From assembly GCF_014268445.2 (NCBI RefSeq), contig NZ_CP077089.1:3713501-3777500 (forward strand): 64,000 nt of DNA. The letters are read 5' to 3'. The notes beneath the pieces are model-generated. The model was not told the origin of the DNA. It searched no databases and was given only the letters and a program-made list of their open reading frames with translations. The position numbers and the translations under genes were made by a program. The DNA comes from Pseudomonas tensinigenes. GTDB lineage: Bacteria > Pseudomonadota > Gammaproteobacteria > Pseudomonadales > Pseudomonadaceae. This document shows positions 33,088-39,721 of the stretch, in pieces; the first letter of the stretch is position 1, and each line of letters starts with the position of its first letter.

Positions 33088-33119
33088 CGACAAAGCCCTG
33101 ATTATTCAGGGCTTTGTCG
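33088..33119 (+). terminator. Terminator after tRNA-Ser
   Basis: CGACAAAGCCCTG and its perfect inverted complement flank a 6-nt loop, starting 10 bases after the tRNA; only a short T-run follows. Confidence 0.75.
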
Positions 33120-33155
33120 TTTCTGGCGTCCTGAAAAATTCCCGCCTAGCCGAAT

Positions 33156-33190
33156 GCGTTCCATAACTTTTGTGGACGCGTTCCATAACT
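33156..33190. repeat. Two direct repeats GCGTTCCATAACT at the prophage edge
   Basis: GCGTTCCATAACT occurs at 33156-33168 and 33178-33190, a 22-bp period, just after the tRNA terminator. Such spaced copies can be integrase or excisionase arm-type sites. Confidence 0.45.
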
Positions 33191-33289
33191 CAACCGAGTT
33201 TTCCCCTCTCCGGCGTCCTACCAATCGTTAAAACACTCTTCATGTAACACGGTGCTACGCTGATTCCTTGGCTGCCAAGGAAACCAAAA

Positions 33290-33499
33290 ATGCCCAACTC
33301 CGACCTGCTCCCTTCCCTTCTCTTCAAAATCAACGAAAACCAACTCGCCCTCGAAGCCGCCATCATGGAGTTGTCGAACTGGGTCGAACAACGCGGATCG
33401 GCAGACGTCGCCGAGAATGTGCGCGGCGCGCTCTGGGCGATCGACAAGAACGAAGAGTTCATCAAGATGACGCTTGCAGTGCTGATGACGCCCGACTGA
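33290..33499 (+). CDS. Small hypothetical protein (prophage accessory)
   Basis: A 69-residue acidic, helical protein (SLLFKINENQLALEAAIMELSNWVEQRGSADVAENVRGALWAIDKNEEFIKMTLAVL). AAGGAA lies upstream of the ATG. I have the impression of homologues at the same end of other Pseudomonas prophages, but no function is known. No signal or membrane segment. First gene after the tRNA-Ser. Confidence 0.65.
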   Translation: MPNSDLLPSLLFKINENQLALEAAIMELSNWVEQRGSADVAENVRGALWAIDKNEEFIKMTLAVLMTPD

Positions 33500-33565
33500 C
33501 GAATAGACAGCCAGAAATATCGTTCGGAGATATCTAGGAACACGACTAGGAGGCGTGAGGGTCAA

Positions 33566-33751
33566 ATGGACTTCATTTTCGATTTGATAGCTCATCGTGT
33601 TGGCGTCTACGTACTGAGCCTCTTGAGTGGCGGCCGCTTCAAGGGAGAAAGTGGTTTTGCCTGGGGCTGGGCAGTTGTCGTCGGCGCGCTGATTCTGATC
33701 TCTCCATTCGCAGCATTCATAGCCTTGCTCATCTACACCAGTGGCCCGTGA
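33566..33751 (+). CDS. Small membrane protein
   Basis: A 61-residue protein with a hydrophobic stretch (FAWGWAVVVGALILISPFAAFIALLIYT) forming one or two helices in the C-terminal half. GAGG precedes the ATG at short distance and AGGAGG lies 13 bases upstream. No family recognised; possibly a prophage accessory membrane peptide. The following 33,752-33,885 has no gene. Confidence 0.5.
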   Translation: MDFIFDLIAHRVGVYVLSLLSGGRFKGESGFAWGWAVVVGALILISPFAAFIALLIYTSGP

Positions 33752-33885
33752 AGTGATGTCTCGCATGGGCCAATAACCGCACTTCGCGACAGGCGCCAAT
33801 CGGCCAAAAAAGCTGACGTTACCTACAGGCAGCAATCGACCCACAGCTGCCATTTAGATCTGTTGTTATCTTTGTTAGAGCGGGC

Positions 33886-34143
33886 TTACCCGCGCGTAGG
33901 CTGCTTGAGCAACGCACATACTCTTCGAGCGATCTCATCTGCGCCATCGGGAATGACCACTGAAATGCCTAAATAGTGCTCAAGGTGCAGGGTAAGCGTG
34001 TGTTCATCCACCACCAGATCCCAATAGCGCTGGTCCGGGCTATCGAGCCTCTCTTTCCAGCAACCGCCCAGCCCTTTCTCAAGAACCCGGGCCGCGTCCT
34101 CGAAAAGCTTCCAGTCGGCTTCTTCTGATACTTCAATCCTCAC
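33886..34143 (-). CDS. Small hypothetical protein, DUF3630-like
   Basis: An 85-residue protein starting with GTG (GAGGTG seven bases upstream). The block RYWDLVVDEHTLTLHLEHYLGISVVIP resembles DUF3630 proteins of gamma-proteobacteria, of unknown function. It stands alone on the minus strand within plus-strand accessory genes. The sequence just past its stop (GAGCGGGCTTACCCGCG) looks like a REP fragment. Confidence 0.6.
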   Translation of the reverse strand: MRIEVSEEADWKLFEDAARVLEKGLGGCWKERLDSPDQRYWDLVVDEHTLTLHLEHYLGISVVIPDGADEIARRVCALLKQPTRG

Positions 34144-34339
34144 TATGCGTCACCTCACTACCAACAGTCCTCCGATTTTGGTGGCTCCTGCGAATGGCCG
34201 CAATGGGTCGACACCTAGCGGTGAAGGATGACCGCTATTGTCCGGTAGCGGTCGCTTGCAAACATCCGCTTCTGGCTGAAAGTAGCCGCACCGCTGCAGT
34301 TCGTCGCCTCACCCTCGCCCACCTGCCTCGCCTAGATTA

Positions 34340-34355
34340 CTGTACATGCATACAG
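34340..34355. promoter_or_regulatory. LexA box (SOS operator)
   Basis: CTGTACATGCATACAG fits CTG-N10-CAG, with the TACA...ATACAG pattern of gamma-proteobacterial LexA sites. It lies 25 bases before the ATG of the operon containing the SRAP gene. A further half-site TTTTGTACAG follows at 34357-34366. Confidence 0.75.
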
Positions 34356-34379
34356 CTTTTGTACAGCGAACCCCGCAGC

Positions 34380-35105
34380 ATGAATTTCGACCAGGCAAAA
34401 ACCCTACGGCTCCAGCGATGGCGCGCGACTCTCGACGATCAGGACTTCCGTATGCAAAACCCAGAGGGGCATCGGGAAACCCTCCACGAGATGGCAGCTA
34501 CGCTCCGCGATGAGGGCCTGATCGACCACCTTGAGCAATTCGACATGAACGAAATGGCAGACGCCGCGTACTGGCACGCCGTCGAGGAGCTGCAGAACTC
34601 GCCCGGGCACTACCGCGGCGCCTCGACCTATGATGTTGTTCAGATCGACAACGGGAGTCTGCTGGGCACTATCAGCCGGTCGATCTTCAACTTCGAAAGT
34701 GATGAACCGCGCGGCGCTTCCTTCGCTTACGACGGCAAGGTCTACTCTGACGCGGATGGTGTGCGGCTGACCTTGGGTCTTTCTCCGAAGATTGGGCGGA
34801 TTTCAGGCCTGGTGCTGGAAATGAATGGTCGCCGATATCAGTTGGTAGAGACCGAACGAATGATCGCTGGCGTAACGCACCGACCAATTTCCGACGCCGA
34901 TGCTTACCGAGCGCTTATAGATGCAGCGCAAGTCGCGCATGAAGAACGGAATCTGCGCGCTTTTGAAAAGTTGCGGCCGCACATTGAGTCGGCAGCCTTC
35001 TGCATGTGCCCCGCCTGCCTCGATCGCTTTGATGCCCGTGAGGATTGTCCGACCTGCGCAGGGAAAGGTTTTGTGACGAAGGCGGCGCCAGCGGGTCTAC
35101 GGTGA
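34380..35105 (+). CDS. Hypothetical protein with C-terminal zinc-ribbon-like CxxC pairs
   Basis: A 241-residue protein not assigned to a family. N-terminal half: charged helices (AKTLRLQRWRATLDDQDFRMQNPEGHRETLHEMAATL). A middle beta-rich part follows (ASTYDVVQIDNGSLLGTI). The C-terminus has CMCPACLDRF and CPTCAGKGFV, two CxxC pairs suggesting one bound zinc. The start at 34380 follows a LexA box. It lies 23 bases upstream of the SRAP gene and probably shares its SOS control. Confidence 0.65.
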   Translation: MNFDQAKTLRLQRWRATLDDQDFRMQNPEGHRETLHEMAATLRDEGLIDHLEQFDMNEMADAAYWHAVEELQNSPGHYRGASTYDVVQIDNGSLLGTISRSIFNFESDEPRGASFAYDGKVYSDADGVRLTLGLSPKIGRISGLVLEMNGRRYQLVETERMIAGVTHRPISDADAYRALIDAAQVAHEERNLRAFEKLRPHIESAAFCMCPACLDRFDAREDCPTCAGKGFVTKAAPAGLR

Positions 35106-35128
35106 AAGATCGATGCGAGGATCTGGCA

Positions 35129-35809
35129 ATGTGCGGACGACTTACCCAGTACAGTGGCATTCATGACTTCGTGGAGGCGCTCAGCATGCCGAACGCCTTG
35201 ATCAGCACTGTCAACGAACAACCACTGGAGCGCTATAACGCGGCGCCTACGTCTCAGCTCGCGCTGTTTCACCAAGAGGGTGAGTTCCTCCACGCCGATA
35301 TGGTGCGGTGGGGGTGGCGCCCGCACTGGGCCAACGACCGCGCGGCACCAATCAACGCCCGCGTAGAGAAAGTTGCCCACGGGCCGTTCTTCCGTGCGAT
35401 TTGGCCGCACCGTGCGATCATCGCGATCAACAACTGGTTCGAGTGGGTTGACGAAGGTGGCCCGAAAAAGCAGCCCTACCTGATCCGGCACCGGGATGGC
35501 TCACCCATTCTATGCGCCGCAATCGGCCAATACCCGAATAACGAGCATGATCCCAGCGAACACGACGGCTTCGTAATTATCACCGCAGACAGCGCCGGCG
35601 GGATGGTCGACATCCATGATCGGCGGCCGGTAGCGCTAGCGCCTGAACTTGCACGTGAATGGCTGAATCCGGCCACGCCGAAAGAGCGCGCCGAACAGAT
35701 AGTGCTGCACCAGGGCGAGCCGACAGAAGTTTTCGAGTGGTTCAAGGTTGACCGGGCGGTGGGGAATGTCAGCAACCAAGGTCCGGACCTGATCAAGCCG
35801 GTCGGATGA
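35129..35809 (+). CDS. SOS response-associated peptidase (SRAP), YedK/HMCES family
   Basis: A 226-residue SRAP protein. The invariant catalytic Cys2 is in MCGRLTQYS; the others are also visible: PTSQLALF, WGWRPHW, INARVEKV, INNWFEWVDE and HDRRPVAL. The family forms a stable Cys thiazolidine link to abasic sites in single-stranded DNA and shields them from error-prone repair. It is the second gene of an operon preceded by a LexA box. Placement at the tail end of a prophage marks it as an accessory (moron) gene. Confidence 0.93.
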   Translation: MCGRLTQYSGIHDFVEALSMPNALISTVNEQPLERYNAAPTSQLALFHQEGEFLHADMVRWGWRPHWANDRAAPINARVEKVAHGPFFRAIWPHRAIIAINNWFEWVDEGGPKKQPYLIRHRDGSPILCAAIGQYPNNEHDPSEHDGFVIITADSAGGMVDIHDRRPVALAPELAREWLNPATPKERAEQIVLHQGEPTEVFEWFKVDRAVGNVSNQGPDLIKPVG

Positions 35810-36049
35810 TCAGCTCCGTGCCAGAGTCTTCAGGCGCTCCACCAGCGCTGCTTCAAAAATGATGTACAGCCGTTCAGCATCACCGGTGCGCAAAGCGCCG
35901 CCGGTTTCCAGTCCAAGCACGAAGCCATCGGCCCGCGCTCCCGCCTTCACAGCGATGATCATCGAGTCCGCCCGGACAATCTGCGTCAGCAGCCGATCCG
36001 CTTCTCTCTGCATCTTCTCGCTTAGCACCACGCCTTCCAATTCAGCCAC
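35810..36049 (-). CDS. Hypothetical prophage protein
   Basis: A 79-residue protein with GTG start and AAGG SD. The sequence (MAELEGVVLSEKMQREADRLLTQIVRADSMIIAVKAGARADGFVLGLETGGALRTGD) is amphipathic and soluble-looking; no family recognised. It abuts the SRAP stop from the opposite strand and follows the small membrane ORF and spanin genes, closing the late operon. Confidence 0.6.
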   Translation of the reverse strand: MAELEGVVLSEKMQREADRLLTQIVRADSMIIAVKAGARADGFVLGLETGGALRTGDAERLYIIFEAALVERLKTLARS

Positions 36050-36061
36050 CTATTACCTTCA

Positions 36062-36148
36062 CTACGACATCCAATACATGACGGAAAGAACGACTGAAAC
36101 CCAAATAATCGTCATCAAAATTGAGTAGCCCGCCAGTTGCTTGTCCAT
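36062..36148 (-). CDS. Tiny membrane protein
   Basis: A 28-codon ORF: MDKQLAGYSILMTIIWVSVV followed by a short hydrophobic end. It is essentially one membrane helix. It lies 12 bases upstream of the GTG of the preceding entry, in line with the late operon. A GGTGA sequence precedes the ATG. Small size makes this tentative. Confidence 0.45.
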   Translation of the reverse strand: MDKQLAGYSILMTIIWVSVVLSVMYWMS

Positions 36149-36221
36149 GTTCACCATTCATCCCGTCCGAATCTAAATGATGGTTCACGGCTTGCGACCT
36201 CGCAAGAATAGCGCGGCGCCA

Positions 36222-36728
36222 TCACTGCTGCAGATTCTTCACATACGCCTGGCAAGCCTGCAGCGCGATCAGTCCCCGGTCGCCGGTGTCGGTGATGGCG
36301 ATAATTCGTTGAGCATGCGCCGCGTCAAGTCTGGCACGTACGGCTGCATGATCCACGCCGCCGGAGCCGGCGGTGGCTGACATGTTGCAGCCATTGGCAA
36401 CGTCGGCTGCGTCGATGAGGACTGACAGCCGGACATCAGCAGTGGCAAGGCGATCGCGCAGGCGATCTTGGTCACGTTGGGCATCACTCATTTTCCTGAA
36501 GTGGGTTTGCTCGCTGGCCGACAGCCGATGCTCGAGCGCCAACCGCTTATCTCGCTCTGCCTGCTGCGCGGTCGCGGCGGCCTGGGTCAGTTGGTTGAGA
36601 GTTTCGGCATGCAGCTTTGCCTGCTCGGCAAGCTGCTGACCGTAACGCCAATCCTGAAACTGCCAGGCGGTGACGAAGCCGACGACTAACAGCGCCAGCA
36701 CGCCAATCAACCGCCACGGCACGGTCAC
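36222..36728 (-). CDS. i-spanin Rz-like lysis protein
   Basis: A 168-residue type II membrane protein: one N-terminal helix (residues 6-23, RLIGVLALLVVGFVTAWQF) and a long periplasmic coiled coil rich in Gln and Ala. This is the Rz topology, which with Rz1 fuses inner and outer membranes after endolysin action. The GTG start overlaps the endolysin stop (GTGA). Rz1 is nested inside in another frame. Confidence 0.85.
   Translation of the reverse strand: MTVPWRLIGVLALLVVGFVTAWQFQDWRYGQQLAEQAKLHAETLNQLTQAAATAQQAERDKRLALEHRLSASEQTHFRKMSDAQRDQDRLRDRLATADVRLSVLIDAADVANGCNMSATAGSGGVDHAAVRARLDAAHAQRIIAITDTGDRGLIALQACQAYVKNLQQ
36269..36484 (-). CDS. o-spanin Rz1-like lipoprotein, nested in Rz
   Basis: A 71-residue lipoprotein encoded in a second frame wholly within the Rz gene. 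The lipobox is ALPLLMSGC, and the mature part is short and Pro-rich (QPPPAPAAW), as in lambda Rz1. GGAAAATGAG lies before the ATG. An in-frame GTG one codon upstream (36487) is an alternative. Confidence 0.82.
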   Translation of the reverse strand: MPNVTKIACAIALPLLMSGCQSSSTQPTLPMAATCQPPPAPAAWIMQPYVPDLTRRMLNELSPSPTPATGD

Positions 36729-37258
36729 GCCAACACCTCGCGAGCCTTATCCCAAAGCTCCAGCCGATCAGCCAATCCGTTCAACCCACCGTTGATACGC
36801 CGGGTGATGGTGTTGAACTGGTCCCGATCGGCCAAGTCGTTTAACCCGTTCTGTTTCCAGAACCATGCCGCCGACATCGCAGCATGCTGAGGCAACTCGA
36901 GCAGTTCGGGATGGGCGATCAGGTCGAGGCCCAGCGCCTCGCCGCACCTGCCATAGTTGGCGCGGCCGGTGATCTGGATCAGTCCGCGCCCGCAATATTT
37001 CCGACCATCGCCCGGCACGGTGTTGCCCAGGTCTTCGCGGCCCTCGTACCTGCGCTGAGCAGCAGTCGGTCCCCAGATCTCACGGACGTAGCGCAGCTGG
37101 CCAGACTCATGACCGATTTGCGCAATGAACGTTGCGGCACGCTTCGGGCCGACGATCTGATATTGCTGCATCGCGGTGTTCAGTGCGGAAACAAAAACGC
37201 CCACTTCGGCGCGGGCGTTTGGGAGTATCTGCAGCAACTGCTGCTGGGTAATCGGCAT
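36725..37258 (-). CDS. Phage endolysin, glycoside hydrolase family 19
   Basis: A 177-residue chitinase-type lysozyme that cleaves peptidoglycan. Conserved IAQIGHESGQLRYVREIW holds the catalytic Glu51 and Glu60; the substrate site includes GRKYCGRGLIQITGRANYG and ALGLDLIAHPELL. No signal peptide, so export depends on the holin. TGGAGGAAA precedes the ATG, downstream of a hairpin-T module. It is separated from the holin genes by the whole morphogenesis region. Confidence 0.92.
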   Translation of the reverse strand: MPITQQQLLQILPNARAEVGVFVSALNTAMQQYQIVGPKRAATFIAQIGHESGQLRYVREIWGPTAAQRRYEGREDLGNTVPGDGRKYCGRGLIQITGRANYGRCGEALGLDLIAHPELLELPQHAAMSAAWFWKQNGLNDLADRDQFNTITRRINGGLNGLADRLELWDKAREVLA

Positions 37259-37274
37259 GGTTTCCTCCAGGCGT

Positions 37275-37298
37275 AAAAAATCCCGCTCGATGGCGGGT
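37275..37298 (-). terminator. Hairpin-T module upstream of endolysin
   Basis: On the minus strand CCCGCCATCGAGCGGG is followed by ATTTTTTACGCCTGGAGGAAA; the SD of the endolysin lies within the same module. It would end the tail-fibre transcript. Confidence 0.7.
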
Positions 37299-37316
37299 TC
37301 CGTGTATTGCTGATCG

Positions 37317-38636
37317 TCACTCTGAGGGGAGCGACGCTGATACAGACTTTATGGCGTTCAGCTCTGCGCGCAGCTCTTTGACCGCCCCCATCAGGTCGGT
37401 AACCAGCGTCATTACGTCAAGTGATTGCACGCGCGGCGTCCCATCTTCATTGGTTTCGTCTTTATCGCCAATCACCGCAAGCGGGTTTACCTGCTGCGCC
37501 TCGTGAGCAATAAGTCCTTGTCGAGTGCGCCCATCGTCGCTCCAAACCTCAAAATCTTTGTGTCGATATGTCACGACCCGGTAGGCGTCAATGCGATCTA
37601 GAAAATTGACTCCAGACACGTCTTTGATCATTTTTTTGATACGGTAATCGGACGTATTGAATGCAACGTTACCGATGAAAGTTGATCCTACCCAAGCCTC
37701 GAAGTTACCTGTCCAGTTGAAGTTATAGGGCTGGGTGTAAGCACCACCGTTGATCCCTTGTCTCCCGGCTATTCCTCGCGGCTGCAAATAGTTCGGTACC
37801 GTCAAGTTACCGCCGTAGTCATAAACCATACGGGGCCCACCTTGAGTGTTGGTCGAATTCACCGTTCTCCAAGTAAATCCGCCGATGCCACCACCCATGT
37901 TTATCGTGAAGTTGCCTTCGCCATTGCCCTGCTCATTCCATCCTAGGTACATACCTTGAGTATTTGCATACGTACCGGCTCCAGCGCCTACTCCCACCTC
38001 ATTGAATCGTGGTCGCCCGTTGTTGCTAGACGTGCCTCCTTGGACCTGAGAAAGCGGAGTGGTGAGACCTGACAGTGATGTGATGTCATTGTTAGCCCCC
38101 TTCATTGCTCGGGCAGTGACTTGAGCCTGGAGCTTTCCAATTGCAGCCAAAATGGGGTCAGTCGCCGCAACCACCGTCGCAGTGGCTGTGCTCAATCCGG
38201 TCAACACCGACTGCAATACCCTGCTGCCTGCGAAGTACTTGTTGTTAGCTCCTTCCAGCACCACGTCAGTATCGAGTGTCGTCGATCCTGTTCCTCCTTT
38301 GGCGATCGGCAAAATTTCGTAGTTGCCAGTGGAACCGAGCGCGGAAAGCTTCGCTCCCCACTGACGATTGATATCGCTGAAAGCATCAGCAAGCGCTTTC
38401 GGATAACCTTGAACGGGCATTATCGCGTACGTCACGCCACTGGCTGTTGGCCCTTTATAAGCCGGAATAATCGAGATGACAGTCGCGCTGGCAACATTGC
38501 CAATCTCATAGTTCGCCCCGTCAGGACCGACAAACGCATCACCGTTTTTTGCATTCGCAGCAAAATCTGCATTCGTCCCGACAACGGTCGTTGATCCATT
38601 GGTGACGGCAACAGTCCCACCTCTAAGCCAAGGCAT
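37317..38636 (-). CDS. Phage tail fibre with C-terminal S74 chaperone domain
   Basis: A 439-residue protein. N-terminal tail-attachment region (MPWLRGGTVAVTNGSTTVVG), a Gly/Ser/Thr-rich shaft, then a C-terminal intramolecular chaperone of the peptidase S74 type: TSDYRIKKMIKDVSGVNFLDRIDAYRVVTY, GLIAHEAQQVNPLAV. The domain assists trimerization and cleaves itself off. It is the distal fibre and probably determines receptor recognition. Confidence 0.85.
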   Translation of the reverse strand: MPWLRGGTVAVTNGSTTVVGTNADFAANAKNGDAFVGPDGANYEIGNVASATVISIIPAYKGPTASGVTYAIMPVQGYPKALADAFSDINRQWGAKLSALGSTGNYEILPIAKGGTGSTTLDTDVVLEGANNKYFAGSRVLQSVLTGLSTATATVVAATDPILAAIGKLQAQVTARAMKGANNDITSLSGLTTPLSQVQGGTSSNNGRPRFNEVGVGAGAGTYANTQGMYLGWNEQGNGEGNFTINMGGGIGGFTWRTVNSTNTQGGPRMVYDYGGNLTVPNYLQPRGIAGRQGINGGAYTQPYNFNWTGNFEAWVGSTFIGNVAFNTSDYRIKKMIKDVSGVNFLDRIDAYRVVTYRHKDFEVWSDDGRTRQGLIAHEAQQVNPLAVIGDKDETNEDGTPRVQSLDVMTLVTDLMGAVKELRAELNAIKSVSASLPSE

Positions 38637-38660
38637 GGAAGTATCCTAATTCTGGTCAAT

Positions 38661-38682
38661 AAAAAACCCGCACTGGGCGGGC
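38661..38682 (-). terminator. Hairpin-T module upstream of tail fibre
   Basis: On the minus strand CCCGCCCAGTGCGGG is followed by TTTTTT, in the 54-base gap before the fibre gene. Confidence 0.7.
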
Positions 38683-38690
38683 TCGGGTTT

Positions 38691-39416
38691 TCATAACGGG
38701 CGCATGGGTCGTGCAGCAAAAGTGGTTCTGCCGTTTTTGGCAGTGCCGCCCTCCGAACTCACCATTGCCCCGACGTATCCATTCAATGTCGCGCGGACTC
38801 CGGCGTGGAAACCGCAGGGTGTGTCCAGTGTTGTGTTGCCGTTGTAAATCTTCCCTCCGAGCAAGGTCGAGGCGAGGAAGTAATCCTCATAGGAGCCCGT
38901 CCAAGGCATCTGGTAGCCGCTCCAGTAGATCCCGGACACTTCGCCTCCGCGGTTGTCCAGCGTCCAGCCTTCATTGATCGGGAACCCTGTCATCACGAGA
39001 AGATTGTCTGCACCCACAAAAACCTGCTCATTCGAAGCATTACGCAAACGCAGATCGTATTCATTGGGTGGTGACGTTGAACGGAATGTAGCGACCAGCC
39101 ATCGACCGCTACAGTCGGTACTGTTGAAAGGTGCCATCAAATGCAATTTGAAATAGAAGCCGGTCCAGTTGCCCGGCCCGCCCATCTGCATCAGCGTGTG
39201 ATACATGCCGTGATTGTTCGGGTTCAAGAAAACATGTGGCGCTTCGGTAGTTGTTATAGGTGTCGGATAGGTGATGACTGCCGTAGTAATGGTTGTCGAT
39301 GATGTCGGAGTTTTTCCTATGGCGTAGCTCCCAGACGCCGCTACGTTCAAGACTTTGTTGTCACTGTCAATCTGGAAGAAATTCTGGCCGTTACGCGACC
39401 TGAATCCGTAGTCCAT
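38691..39416 (-). CDS. Phage tail-tip or fibre-associated protein
   Basis: A 241-residue protein starting MDYGFRSRNGQNFFQIDSDN, a start repeated in outline by the preceding gene. Central FYFKLHLMAPFNSTDCSGRWLVATF, then beta-rich Gly/Thr repeats. Position between J and the fibre indicates a virion tail-tip role. The frame continues past the start to 39500 but without an SD. No catalytic domain is recognised. Confidence 0.68.
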   Translation of the reverse strand: MDYGFRSRNGQNFFQIDSDNKVLNVAASGSYAIGKTPTSSTTITTAVITYPTPITTTEAPHVFLNPNNHGMYHTLMQMGGPGNWTGFYFKLHLMAPFNSTDCSGRWLVATFRSTSPPNEYDLRLRNASNEQVFVGADNLLVMTGFPINEGWTLDNRGGEVSGIYWSGYQMPWTGSYEDYFLASTLLGGKIYNGNTTLDTPCGFHAGVRATLNGYVGAMVSSEGGTAKNGRTTFAARPMRPL

Positions 39417-39424
39417 GCCACCTC

Positions 39425-39721
39425 CTATTGGTAAGTCAGAATAAACACGTTGAGCACCAGCCCTTGCCCGCGCCGAACTCTGAGCTGTCCTGCCGACCAA
39501 AAAACAGCGGGCAAAGAAAAGTTCTCATTCGGCTGGCTGGTTAGGGTCACGCACACAAAAGACTGCGCGGTGATCTCAGGCATGCTGATGAAGCTGGTGA
39601 AGTCGCTGGTGATGGGCGGCACGGTGACTTGCCTGGTCACAATCGACCGGACTGTCATCGTTGATGACTCAAGCGTCACCCGCCCCATCGCGTCTTTCGT
39701 TCTCGCACCGTAATAGTCCAT
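39425..39721 (-). CDS. Small tail-tip protein downstream of J
   Basis: A 98-residue beta-rich protein: MDYYGARTKDAMGRVTLESS, MPEITAQSFVCVTLTSQPNENFS, and a hydrophobic C-terminus QGLVLNVFILTYQ. The ATG overlaps the J stop by one base. It shares the MDYxxR start with the next gene, which suggests related attachment modules. No known domain. Confidence 0.62.
   Translation of the reverse strand: MDYYGARTKDAMGRVTLESSTMTVRSIVTRQVTVPPITSDFTSFISMPEITAQSFVCVTLTSQPNENFSLPAVFWSAGQLRVRRGQGLVLNVFILTYQ

Noticed and set aside
33120-36148. Integrase gene near the tRNA
   Set aside because: None of the frames here shows tyrosine or serine recombinase motifs.
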